From Caryophanales bacterium UBA5026 (lineage in GTDB: Bacteria; Bacillota_I; Bacilli_A; RF39; UBA660), in contig DICM01000002.1 in assembly GCA_002416285.1 (NCBI GenBank), positions 4,325 through 68,324 of the forward strand: a stretch of DNA of 64,000 nucleotides, given 5' to 3'. Below, in pieces: positions 9,025 through 17,475 of this stretch (positions within the stretch are counted from its first letter, which is position 1; each line of letters starts with the position of its first letter). The notes below the pieces were generated by a model. The model saw only the letters and a list, made by a program, of their open reading frames with translations. It was not told the origin of the DNA and did no database searches. The position numbers and the translations under genes are program-made.

Positions 9025-10347
9025 ATGAAAATAGCAGTAGCAGGTACAGGGTATGTCGGATTAGTTACGGGAGTTGTATTTGCACATATTGGACATAATG
9101 TAACTTGTGTTGATGTTGACGAAAATAAAATAGAAAAAATGAAAAATGGAATTAGTCCAATCTATGAACAGGATTTAGAAAAATTAATGTTAGTAAATAA
9201 GGAAAGATTAACTTATACTACAGATTATAAAGAGGCTTATAAAGATGCAGATGTTATTTTTATTGGTGTTGGAACACCGGAGAGATCTGATGGCAGTGCT
9301 AATTTAGAATATGTATATAAAGTTTGTGATAATATAGCAGAGTCAATTGAAAAGGATTGTGTAGTAGTAGTAAAATCTACTGTTCCAATAGGAACTAATG
9401 ATGAGGTTGAAAAGTATATACAAAAAAATATTAAGAGAACTGTAAATGTGTATGTAGCAAGTAATCCCGAATTTTTAGCACAAGGTACAGCCGTTCATGA
9501 CACTTTATATGCTTCGAGGATTGTAGTGGGAACAGAGAATGAATCTGCTAAAAAGATAATGGAAGACGTATATTTACCTTTGACAAGAGAACCTTATAAT
9601 GTTCCGTATTTAAATATGAATCGAAGAAGTGCTGAAATGGTCAAATATGCTTCAAATGATTTTTTAGCTCTTAAAATATCATACATTAATGAAATCTCTA
9701 ACTTTTGTGAAAAAACAGGCGCAGATATTAATGACGTTACTAGAGGAATGAGTTTTGACTCAAGAATTGGAAGTAAATTCTTAAATCCTGGAGTGGGGTA
9801 TGGTGGAAGTTGTTTTCCGAAAGATACAAAAGCACTTCATCGATTAAGTGTTGAACTAGACTCAGAATTAAAAACAATCCAAGCCTGTATTGAAGTTAAT
9901 AAAAAACAGAAGTTACATTTATTTGACTCAATTATAGAAGACTTTAAAGAATTAAAAGGATTAAATGTTGGTGTTTTAGGAACATCATTTAAGCCGGGAA
10001 CTGATGATTTAAGAGAAGCTCCAGCAATTGAAAATGTGAAATTATTATTAGAATATGGTTGTAATATAACAGTCTATGATCCTGTATCATTAGATAATTT
10101 TAGTAAAATTTTTGGCAATAAAATAAATTATGAACTAAATTTAGAAAAATGTATTTCTAATAAAGATTTTGTAATGATTATGACTGAATGGGATCAGATA
10201 AAAAATATAAAACCGGAGGTATATGATTCTTTAATGAAAACACCGTATATCTATGATGGTAGAAATTGCTATGATTTAATTGAAATGAAATCTGCACATG
10301 TGAAATATGTTTCTATGGGTAGAAACATAATTGATAATTTAAAATAA
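9025..10347 (+). CDS. UDP-glucose 6-dehydrogenase
   Basis: 440 residues, the full length of the UDP-glucose/GDP-mannose dehydrogenase family. N-terminal NAD-binding motif AVAGTGYVGLVTGVVFAHIGH; central KSTVPIGT and SNPEFLAQGTA; catalytic cysteine in NPGVGYGGSCFPKDTKAL (Cys263); C-terminal GVLGTSFKPGTDDLREAP. It oxidises UDP-glucose to UDP-glucuronate (the UDP-hexose version is the closest match), giving an acidic sugar for the polymer. RBS GGAGATG before ATG 9025. An intra-operon terminator follows it. Confidence 0.9.
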   Translation: MKIAVAGTGYVGLVTGVVFAHIGHNVTCVDVDENKIEKMKNGISPIYEQDLEKLMLVNKERLTYTTDYKEAYKDADVIFIGVGTPERSDGSANLEYVYKVCDNIAESIEKDCVVVVKSTVPIGTNDEVEKYIQKNIKRTVNVYVASNPEFLAQGTAVHDTLYASRIVVGTENESAKKIMEDVYLPLTREPYNVPYLNMNRRSAEMVKYASNDFLALKISYINEISNFCEKTGADINDVTRGMSFDSRIGSKFLNPGVGYGGSCFPKDTKALHRLSVELDSELKTIQACIEVNKKQKLHLFDSIIEDFKELKGLNVGVLGTSFKPGTDDLREAPAIENVKLLLEYGCNITVYDPVSLDNFSKIFGNKINYELNLEKCISNKDFVMIMTEWDQIKNIKPEVYDSLMKTPYIYDGRNCYDLIEMKSAHVKYVSMGRNIIDNLK

Positions 10348-10365
10348 AATTGAGTTGAATTTTAG

Positions 10366-10405
10366 AATGTGTCATAATGCAGAATAGTTATAACACATTT
10401 TTTTT
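10366..10405 (+). terminator. Terminator hairpin inside the polysaccharide operon
   Basis: Arms AATGTGT (10366-10372) and ACACATT (10393-10399), extended by imperfect pairing, with an 8-T tail. It lies between the dehydrogenase and flippase genes and ends only a few bases before the flippase ribosome site. It could lower expression of the distal genes or act as an attenuator. Confidence 0.6.
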
Positions 10406-10420
10406 AGGAAGAAGTGAATT

Positions 10421-11878
10421 ATGAAAAAGTCAATTAAAAAAAATTATATCTATAATCTAGCATATCAACTTTTAGTAATCATAACCCCAATTATTACTAC
10501 ACCCTATTTATCAAGAATATTAGGAGCAGAAGGAATTGGGACATATAGCTATACTATTTCTATAGTAACCTATTTTCTTCTTTTTGGAACACTTGGGATA
10601 GCAACTTATGGACAAAGAGAGATTGCATATTATCAAGATGATAAACAAAAAAGAAGTAAAATTTTTTGGGAGTTAATAATTATTCGATTTATAACTTTAT
10701 TTGTTGCAAGTATTTTATTTTATTTTATTTATGCTAAACATGGTGATTTTGCTCTTTATTATAAGATATTGACATTAGAATTGATTGCAAGCATGTTTGA
10801 TATATCATGGTTTTTTCAAGGAATGGAAGAATTTAAAAAGATTGTACTGCGTAATTTACTCGTAAAAATATTAAGTGTGATAGCAATATTTGTATTTATT
10901 AAAGCACCTGATGATATAAGTAAATATTTAATGATTTATGTTGCTACAACTTTTGTTGGAAATATTTCTTTATGGGGGTATTTGAAAAAATATGTAGTAT
11001 TTACAAAGATTAATTTCAAAATAATAGTAAAACATTTATTTCCAATTATTAGTCTATTTATACCACAAATTGCAACTCAAATTTATACAGTTTTAGATAA
11101 GACTATGATTGGATCAATATTAAATGATATGCAAGCTGTTGGATTTTACGAGCAAGCACAGAAAATAATTAAAATAACATTGACATTAGTTACTTCTCTT
11201 GGAATTGTAATGGTTCCTAGAATTTCAAATTTATTCAAGACTGGCAAAAAAGAAGAGATTTCTCTTTATATGGGAAAAGCATTTAATTTTGTATGGTTCC
11301 TGGCAACACCATTACTTTTTGGCACAATTGCCATTACTGACAATTTTGTACCATGGTTTTATGGTGAAGCTTTTGAAAGTATAAAAATATTAATAGTAGT
11401 TCTTTCATTTATTCTTCATTCAATTGCCTTCAGCAACATTATTGGAGTTCAATATCTTGTTCCCGTTCAGAAGCAAAATATATTGACAATTTCCGTTGTA
11501 ATAGGAGCTATCAGCAGTGTTTTGTTAAATTTTTTGCTAATACCATTGTTAGGTGTTTTTGGGGCATGTCTAGCAACCGTTATTTCAGAATTTAATGTAA
11601 CAATCTATCAAATTTTTTACGTAAAGAAACATAATGAGTTTGATATATCTAATATTTATAAATTAGCACCCAATTATTTAATTTCAGGTGGGATAATGGG
11701 AATTTTGGTGTATGGGGTAGGAACCCTATTAAAACCAAATATTATTTCAACATTTATTCAAATTTTTATAGGTGGAGTGATTTATAGTGGAATGCTGTTG
11801 ATTTTGAAAGATAAGTTTCTTCTTTCAAATTTAGAATTTTTAAAACATAAAATTATTAAACAAAGAACAAATAATTAA
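10421..11878 (+). CDS. Polysaccharide flippase (Wzx/RfbX, MOP superfamily)
   Basis: 485 residues, about 14 membrane helices. The N terminus (NLAYQLLVIITPIITTPYLSRILGAEGIG) is the classic signature of O-antigen/teichoic-acid flippases of the MOP superfamily, and YGQREIAYYQDD follows in the first loop. It carries the undecaprenyl-linked repeat unit to the outer leaflet for the EpsG-type polymerase. Start ATG 10421 with GGAAGAAG upstream. Confidence 0.93.
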   Translation: MKKSIKKNYIYNLAYQLLVIITPIITTPYLSRILGAEGIGTYSYTISIVTYFLLFGTLGIATYGQREIAYYQDDKQKRSKIFWELIIIRFITLFVASILFYFIYAKHGDFALYYKILTLELIASMFDISWFFQGMEEFKKIVLRNLLVKILSVIAIFVFIKAPDDISKYLMIYVATTFVGNISLWGYLKKYVVFTKINFKIIVKHLFPIISLFIPQIATQIYTVLDKTMIGSILNDMQAVGFYEQAQKIIKITLTLVTSLGIVMVPRISNLFKTGKKEEISLYMGKAFNFVWFLATPLLFGTIAITDNFVPWFYGEAFESIKILIVVLSFILHSIAFSNIIGVQYLVPVQKQNILTISVVIGAISSVLLNFLLIPLLGVFGACLATVISEFNVTIYQIFYVKKHNEFDISNIYKLAPNYLISGGIMGILVYGVGTLLKPNIISTFIQIFIGGVIYSGMLLILKDKFLLSNLEFLKHKIIKQRTNN

Positions 11879-11935
11879 AGTATTTTATTATTTAAAGTTT
11901 ATGTGATATAATATTCAAGGATTTAGAGGTGCATT

Positions 11936-13384
11936 ATGGCAAAAACAAAAAAACAAAAACATAAAATTACAATGATAAGTAGAGTAATTCTAGTATTAAT
12001 TGCTTTAGTTTCAATTATTTTCTTTGGAATGCTTTTATCAACAGGAGTATTACCAACTAAATATGTGTTAATGATATTAATTCCATATTTTTTATGTCTA
12101 TTAATTGGTGGTGTTTTCCAGTGGAAACAATCAATAAAAAGTGGTATTAAATGGTTTTTAAATATTATTTCAATCTTATTTATTGTAGTACTATCACTTG
12201 GTATTTCCTATATGTATAAAACATTTGATTTTATGGGAAAAATCGGAGCAAAAGGATATCAAACGGAAGAATTTTATTTACTTACTTTAAAAGATTCTAA
12301 AATTAATTTATTAAACGATTTAAAAAACGATACAGTTGGATTTTATCCAGTGGAACAGGATAGTTATATAAATGCTCTAAAGGATATGAAGAGTAAGTTA
12401 AGTGCGACTTATAAAGAATATCAGGTATTTGATAAACTAGGACAAGATTTATTAGATGAGAAAATACCTGCAATTTTTGTTTCAGCAACACAAAAAGATA
12501 CATTAACAGAAGATGTTGAAGGATTTGAAGCTAAAACAAAAATAGTGAGTACATCAACTCAAAAAGTAAAAACTGAGGTTGTAACAAAAGAAGCAAATGT
12601 TACTGATGAACCATTTAATATTTATATTAGTGGAATTGATATTTACGGAAATATCACGTCAGTATCTAGAAGTGATGTTAATATGATTGTTACGGTTAAT
12701 CCAAAAACACATAAAATATTGCTTACATCTATCCCACGTGATTACTATGTACAGTTGCATGGAAAAACAGGATATAAGGATAAATTAACCCATGCTGGAG
12801 TATATGGAATCGATATGTCCATTCAAACGTTAGAAGATCTATTAGCAGTGGATATTAATTATTATATCCGTGTAAACTTTACGACTTTAATTAATTTAGT
12901 AGATGCGATAGGTGGAATCAATGTTTATTCTGATAAAACATTAACACCACATACCAACAGTTCATGTAAAGTTGTATTGGGAACTAATCATTTTGATGGT
13001 GCCTGCGCATTAGCCTTTTCAAGAGAGAGATATGCTTATACAGAAGGTGATCGTCACCGTGTAAAAAATCAACAAGATGTATTATCTGCAATATTGAAAA
13101 AAACATTAAGTTCAAAAACATTAGTAACCAAGTATACGAAAATCCTAGAGTCATTTGGAAGTAGTTTCCAAACCAATATGGGAAGTAGTAAAATATATAG
13201 CTTAGTAAATATGCAACTAGATTCAATGCCTAACTGGACAATTGAAAATTATAGTGTTGATGGAACAGGAGCGAGTGAGTTAACTTATTCTTATCCACAT
13301 CAAAAACTATATGTTATGGTACCAAATCAAACAACAGTAACAACTGCAAAAGCTAAAATTGATGCAATTGAAAAAGGAGAGTGA
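11936..13384 (+). CDS. LytR-CpsA-Psr (LCP) family glycopolymer transferase
   Basis: 482 residues. A basic cytoplasmic start is followed by three membrane helices (about 12-32, 39-58, 66-87), a linker domain, then the extracellular LCP domain from about residue 225: FNIYISGIDIYG, SRSDVNMIVTVNPKT, LLTSIPRDYYVQLHG, KLTHAGVYG, YYIRVNFTTLINLVDAIGG and FSRERYAYTEGDRHRVKNQQ. The arginines and aspartates that hold the polyprenyl pyrophosphate are all present. LCP enzymes attach lipid-linked polymers to peptidoglycan; at the end of this operon it most likely anchors the polymer made by the upstream genes. RBS GAGGTG. Confidence 0.93.
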   Translation: MAKTKKQKHKITMISRVILVLIALVSIIFFGMLLSTGVLPTKYVLMILIPYFLCLLIGGVFQWKQSIKSGIKWFLNIISILFIVVLSLGISYMYKTFDFMGKIGAKGYQTEEFYLLTLKDSKINLLNDLKNDTVGFYPVEQDSYINALKDMKSKLSATYKEYQVFDKLGQDLLDEKIPAIFVSATQKDTLTEDVEGFEAKTKIVSTSTQKVKTEVVTKEANVTDEPFNIYISGIDIYGNITSVSRSDVNMIVTVNPKTHKILLTSIPRDYYVQLHGKTGYKDKLTHAGVYGIDMSIQTLEDLLAVDINYYIRVNFTTLINLVDAIGGINVYSDKTLTPHTNSSCKVVLGTNHFDGACALAFSRERYAYTEGDRHRVKNQQDVLSAILKKTLSSKTLVTKYTKILESFGSSFQTNMGSSKIYSLVNMQLDSMPNWTIENYSVDGTGASELTYSYPHQKLYVMVPNQTTVTTAKAKIDAIEKGE

Positions 13385-13389
13385 TTTCT

Positions 13390-14373
13390 TTGAAAAAAGT
13401 AGGGAAAGTTTTTCAAACAATCGCTCTTTTCTTTTTCGCTTTTTTATTCTCTATTTATCTACCTTTCTATATTACTTTTTTAACCATTCGAATTGAAGTT
13501 AAAAATAAAGTTATAGATCAATCAGTAGATAAATTGAATTTAATCTATGTATGGGAAAATAGCCAAGATTATTCAAGTAGCTTAGATGACATTGCTATTC
13601 AAATGGAAACAATAGGACTTCCAAAACAAGTATTAAATGAATTAATTCAAAGTAATGCTATCAAAACATTATTAAAAGAAAGAGTAAATAAGAGTGTCAA
13701 TTATTTTTGTTATCAAAAAAAGCTAGAACCTCTTAAGCAAATTGAATTAGTCAAAGTAATTAAAACTGGAACAAAAGAAGCAATTCAAAAATTAAAAGTA
13801 AAAAAGGTTGATATTAAATCAATTTTTCCAGAAGAAAAACAATCTTTCTTTTATCAACAACTAGACTTTGTAGCACCACAATTACTGAATGAAATTCCCA
13901 AAGTAGAAGAAATTATGGAAAGAAAACTAAAAGAACCAATTCTAAAAGAGTTTCCGAGAGAAACTTCAACTTTAGAAGAACGTTATAATAATTCTTTATC
14001 CATTCTACATTTTTTCTTTAGTTATCGTGCACTAGTAATTATGACAGAAGGACTTATTGTTCTCATTTTAATTATTTTGGGTATTAATAAGTTTAAACAG
14101 AAAAATTTAAAATGGCTTGGAGGAAGTTTCTTACTTGCCAATATCGCTGCAATTGTAATTCGCACTTTTGGGTTAAATAAGATAGATCAAATAAAAACAC
14201 CTTTCTCTTTAATACCAGCACAAAACTACATTATTGAACATTCTGAAAAATTATTTATTGCATTTAATTATTTTATTTTGTTATTAGCAGTCATCTGTCT
14301 TGGAATCCATTTTGGAATAATTATTTCGAAAAAGAAGAGGGAAAATCGGAATAAAACCGGTAAAATAGGTTAA
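13390..14373 (+). CDS. Hypothetical membrane protein downstream of LCP
   Basis: I do not recognise the family. 327 residues: one N-terminal membrane helix (about 8-28), a 180-residue helical, charged outer domain, then three C-terminal membrane helices (about 215-235, 243-260, 290-312) and a basic tail. A GTG at 13381 overlaps the LCP stop, but the GGAG site fits the in-frame TTG at 13390 better. It overlaps or abuts the LCP gene, so it is probably part of the same unit and may assist attachment or sensing of the cell-surface polymer. That role is a guess from position. Confidence 0.7.
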   Translation: MKKVGKVFQTIALFFFAFLFSIYLPFYITFLTIRIEVKNKVIDQSVDKLNLIYVWENSQDYSSSLDDIAIQMETIGLPKQVLNELIQSNAIKTLLKERVNKSVNYFCYQKKLEPLKQIELVKVIKTGTKEAIQKLKVKKVDIKSIFPEEKQSFFYQQLDFVAPQLLNEIPKVEEIMERKLKEPILKEFPRETSTLEERYNNSLSILHFFFSYRALVIMTEGLIVLILIILGINKFKQKNLKWLGGSFLLANIAAIVIRTFGLNKIDQIKTPFSLIPAQNYIIEHSEKLFIAFNYFILLLAVICLGIHFGIIISKKKRENRNKTGKIG

Positions 14374-14451
14374 AAATAAAGGTGTAATAAATATATCGTT
14401 CTTTTTGTTGAAAAATGTTTTAAAAAAATCAAATAAAAATGAAAAAAGGTA

Positions 14452-14480
14452 TTGCCAAACAAAAAAATATACGATATAAT
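14452..14480 (+). promoter_or_regulatory. Promoter of the tRNA-Asn/tRNA-Glu unit
   Basis: TTGCCA at 14452-14457 and TATAAT at 14475-14480, spacer 17, 26 bases before tRNA-Asn. Confidence 0.8.
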
Positions 14481-14506
14481 GTAAAAGTCTTAAGCAATTA
14501 AGATGT

Positions 14507-14582
14507 GCCTAATTAGCTCAGTCGGTAGAGCACTCGGCTGTTAACCGATAGGTCGTAGGTTCGAGTCCTACATTAGGCGCCA
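14507..14582 (+). tRNA. tRNA-Asn (GTT)
   Basis: A full cloverleaf can be drawn: acceptor GCCTAAT/ATTAGGC, D arm GCTC/GAGC, anticodon loop CTGTTAA with anticodon GTT, T arm GTAGG/CCTAC with TTCGAGT, and encoded CCA. The top base pair of the anticodon stem is a C-T mismatch. Confidence 0.96.
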
Positions 14583-14588
14583 TTATTT

Positions 14589-14665
14589 GGTCGGTTGGTG
14601 AAGTGGTTTAACACACTGCCCTTTCACGGCAGCATTCATGGGTTCAAATCCCATACCGATCACCA
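14589..14665 (+). tRNA. tRNA-Glu (TTC)
   Basis: Acceptor GGTCGGT/ACCGATC (one G-T pair), anticodon stem CTGCC/GGCAG around loop CTTTCAC (anticodon TTC), T arm ATGGG/CCCAT, encoded CCA. Six bases after tRNA-Asn, so co-transcribed. Confidence 0.96.
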
Positions 14666-14678
14666 TAAATAAAAATAT

Positions 14679-14700
14679 AAAGTCCGAAAGGATTTTTTTT
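14679..14700 (+). terminator. Terminator of the tRNA-Asn/Glu unit
   Basis: Stem AAGTCC/GGATTT with GAAA loop and an 8-T tail. Confidence 0.8.
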
Positions 14701-14766
14701 GTATAGGAATAGACCTTGAACAAACTAATATAATAAATTATTAAAAGTAGATAAGAGGAGGGATAT

Positions 14767-15954
14767 ATGAAATATAAGAATACTTTTAATTCAGGTTATT
14801 CAAAGGAAAGAATTCCAAATCCACTATCAAATGAGGAATTAATGCAGTGTTTTGAGCGAGTAGATGAACCTGAGATAAAGGATAAAATTTTATTACACAA
14901 TTTAAGATTAGTCTTTTCAATTTCTAAAAAGTATGAAGATAGTTATTTAGAAGCAGATGATTTAATTGATATTGGAATAATAGGTCTTATAAAGGCAATT
15001 AATGGATTTAATCCAACAAGAGGAAAATTTTCAAGTTATGCTGGAAGTTGCATTGAAAAAGAAATATTGGCATATCTTAAGGTAAATAGGAAGTATAAAA
15101 AGGGCATATTACATCTTGATGAACCAATTAGTCAAGATAATAATGGAGAAAGCTTAAGCTTAAAGGAAACCTTATCAAATCCTATTAACATCGAAGAAGA
15201 AGTAATGGATAATGTCATGTTTGAAGAATTAAGAAAGGCAATTAAAAGACTTTCACGAAACGAACAGGAAATTATTACTAAATATTTTGGTATTGACTGT
15301 GACTGTATGAGTTTAGATCAAATAGCTGAAGAATTAGGTTATAAAAAATGGAACACTAGTAGAATAAAAAAAATAGCACTGACAAAATTAAAAAATTATC
15401 TGGAAAAAAACGATTTGTTTTACGGAATACCAGAAGATGATAGAAGTCAAAAAATAACAGAAATGAGTTACTTAGAATGCTCTATTCTAATCACATATCT
15501 TCTTTTAGAACAAAATATGAATCAATCACAAATTTCAAAGTCTTATGGAATAAGTACTCGTATTATAAGATCGTTAATTTATAATGAACTAAAAATGATT
15601 GATCCTGATAAATATAATGCTGTTTTAGAAAAACCAAAAATTCAAGATTCTATCCCCCTAAAAAAAAGTATACAAGATGAAAATCTACAATTATTAGATT
15701 ATATAAACTCAATTTATCATCTACGAGGCAGAGTTGTTATGTTATTAAAATTAGGATATATGATTGACTATAAATTCTCTGTTCAAGAGATTAGTAATAT
15801 ATTACATTTAGATATACAAGCGGTAGCAAATTTCTTATTACAAGGAATTAATGATATCACTGAAAATTTAAAACAATTAAAACAGTATAGTGTATATGAA
15901 CAATTAATAGAAGAGCAAAAGCACGATTTAAAGGTATTAAGATTGTCTCAATAG
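14767..15954 (+). CDS. Sigma-70 family factor, sporulation (SigK/SigE) type with extended C terminus
   Basis: 395 residues. Region 2 (LLHNLRLVFSISKKY, DDLIDIGIIGLIKAINGFNP, FSSYAGSCIEKEILAYL) and region 4 (LSRNEQEIITKYFGIDCD, LDQIAEELGYKKWNTSRIKK) are closest in wording to mother-cell sporulation sigma factors, and LDEPISQDNNGESLSLKETL matches the SigK/SigE linker. Such factors are about 240 residues; this one has about 165 more, which include two further helix-turn-helix-like stretches (QSQISKSYGISTRIIRSLI and VQEISNILHLDIQAVANFL). The N terminus is not a hydrophobic pro-sequence. RBS GAGGAGGG. A second sigma gene follows. Confidence 0.82.
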   Translation: MKYKNTFNSGYSKERIPNPLSNEELMQCFERVDEPEIKDKILLHNLRLVFSISKKYEDSYLEADDLIDIGIIGLIKAINGFNPTRGKFSSYAGSCIEKEILAYLKVNRKYKKGILHLDEPISQDNNGESLSLKETLSNPINIEEEVMDNVMFEELRKAIKRLSRNEQEIITKYFGIDCDCMSLDQIAEELGYKKWNTSRIKKIALTKLKNYLEKNDLFYGIPEDDRSQKITEMSYLECSILITYLLLEQNMNQSQISKSYGISTRIIRSLIYNELKMIDPDKYNAVLEKPKIQDSIPLKKSIQDENLQLLDYINSIYHLRGRVVMLLKLGYMIDYKFSVQEISNILHLDIQAVANFLLQGINDITENLKQLKQYSVYEQLIEEQKHDLKVLRLSQ

Positions 15955-16088
15955 ATAAAAGTAGTTTTAAAAAACAAAAATAATAACGATTAGTAAACAA
16001 AAAACGACATTTTAGAAACTCTAAGATTATATTTATAAAATCAATGTTATAATGTACGAGAAATTATTTTTGAAAAGAGGAAATTCGC

Positions 16089-16781
16089 ATGAGACATTCT
16101 ATTGATGATCTACCAGCACTCCCTCCATCATTACCAAGGCAACAACAAATAGATTATTTTAAACTATATAAAGAGGGACATAGTGAATATAAAGAGTTAC
16201 TTATAACACATAATTTACGACTAGTAAGATATATTGCTAGAAAATTTTCTAGTACAAAAGACGAGTATGATGAATATTTTGCAATAGGTTCTATTGGACT
16301 TATAAAAGCGGTAGAAGGTTTTAATTGTGATAAAAATAATAATTTTGCGTCCTATTCTGTTAGGTGTATCGAAAATGAAATATTGATGGCTATTAGAAGA
16401 GAAAAGAAACATTCAAAAAATACCAGTATGCAGGAAGTGGTAAAAATAGATAGTGATGGGAATGAACTATTATTAGAGGATATATTATTTTCTTCATTCG
16501 ATTTAGAAGAAATGATCATTGAAAACGAGCAACTTTCAATGGTCGCATCTGCCATTATGGGTTTACCGGAATTTGAGCGAACAGTAATTCTAATGAGATA
16601 TTTTATTGGAGGACATGGTCTAGATCAATATAGAGTTGCTGCTTACTTAGGATTATCTCAATCAGCTATTTCTAGGGCAGAAAAGAAGATTCTGAAAAAA
16701 CTAAAGACAAACTTTAGATTACAAGAGCATCCTGCTATATTAACTATTATAAAAAAACAAAAACAAAAATATTTGTCATGA
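16089..16781 (+). CDS. Sigma-70 family factor, SigE-like
   Basis: 230 residues. Starts LPALPPSLPRQQQIDYF, followed by LLITHNLRLVRYIARKF, FAIGSIGLIKAVEGFN, FASYSVRCIENEILMAIRR and the linker KIDSDGNELLLEDIL, which is very close to the SigE linker of endospore formers. Region 4 ends AAYLGLSQSAISRAEKKILKKLK. It directs RNA polymerase to a specific promoter set, plausibly mother-cell genes, but conservation in region 4 is weak and vegetative use cannot be excluded. A TATAAT with extended TGT lies 38 bases before ATG 16089; RBS AGAGGAAA. Confidence 0.85.
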   Translation: MRHSIDDLPALPPSLPRQQQIDYFKLYKEGHSEYKELLITHNLRLVRYIARKFSSTKDEYDEYFAIGSIGLIKAVEGFNCDKNNNFASYSVRCIENEILMAIRREKKHSKNTSMQEVVKIDSDGNELLLEDILFSSFDLEEMIIENEQLSMVASAIMGLPEFERTVILMRYFIGGHGLDQYRVAAYLGLSQSAISRAEKKILKKLKTNFRLQEHPAILTIIKKQKQKYLS

Positions 16782-16806
16782 CAGTTTTTATCAAACTGTT
16801 TTTTTA
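16781..16806 (+). terminator. Terminator after SigE-like gene
   Basis: Arms ACAGTTT (16781-16787) and AAACTGT (16793-16799), T7 tail. It overlaps the stop codon. Confidence 0.85.
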
Positions 16807-16971
16807 TAAAATGAATTAGAATTGATTTAATACCTCAGATAAAACGATAGTAACTAATAGTTCATGAAAGTACTAAATAAAATATTTAAAATGAAACAAC
16901 CAAGATAACCATAGAGTTCTTCTTTTTGAATCTTATTTATGATATAATATGAAGCAGAAAAGAGGGACTTT

Positions 16972-17475
16972 ATGAATTATGTGGATGTAATCAAATCACG
17001 AAGAAGTATACGCTCCTATCTTGATAAAGAAGTCGCCAAAGAACAAATTGAAGATTTGTTAGAGGAAGCGATACTAGCTCCATCTGCTTACAATCGACAA
17101 CCTTGGAGATTTATTTTAATGAATGGTTCCTCTAAAAACTGGATAGCTGATACGATGGAACAGGAGGATGTTAAAACCAAAAGGACAGCCATTGCTATGA
17201 GACAAGCACCAATCATTATATTAATTTTAAATGCGGAAAAGGAAAGCCGTTTAGAAGATCTAATATCAATTGGAGGAATGATTGAGCAATTCTGCTTGTC
17301 AGCTACTAATCTAGGGTTTGGGACACTTTGGATGACACATCCATTAGTGATTAAAAATCAAATAAGAGAACACTTTAATCTAGAATATGAGTTAGTATCT
17401 ATTATTGCAGTTGGATACCCAGAATACATCCCAGAGAAGCGACCTAGAAAGGAATTAGAAGAAGTACTTATATGA
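16972..17475 (+). CDS. Nitroreductase family protein
   Basis: 167 residues, at the short end for the FMN-dependent nitroreductase fold. The N-terminal IKSRRSIRSYLDKEV and APSAYNRQPWRFILM bind FMN phosphate and flavin; GFGTLWMTHPL and IIAVGYPEYIPEKRPRKEL complete the core. Substrate unknown. RBS AGAGGG at ATG 16972. The next gene starts with a 4-bp overlap. Confidence 0.9.
   Translation: MNYVDVIKSRRSIRSYLDKEVAKEQIEDLLEEAILAPSAYNRQPWRFILMNGSSKNWIADTMEQEDVKTKRTAIAMRQAPIIILILNAEKESRLEDLISIGGMIEQFCLSATNLGFGTLWMTHPLVIKNQIREHFNLEYELVSIIAVGYPEYIPEKRPRKELEEVLI

Noticed and set aside
13381..13389. GTG 13381 as the start of the membrane protein after LCP
   Set aside because: It would sit only two bases after the GGAG site; the in-frame TTG at 13390 has normal spacing, though the GTG cannot be fully excluded.
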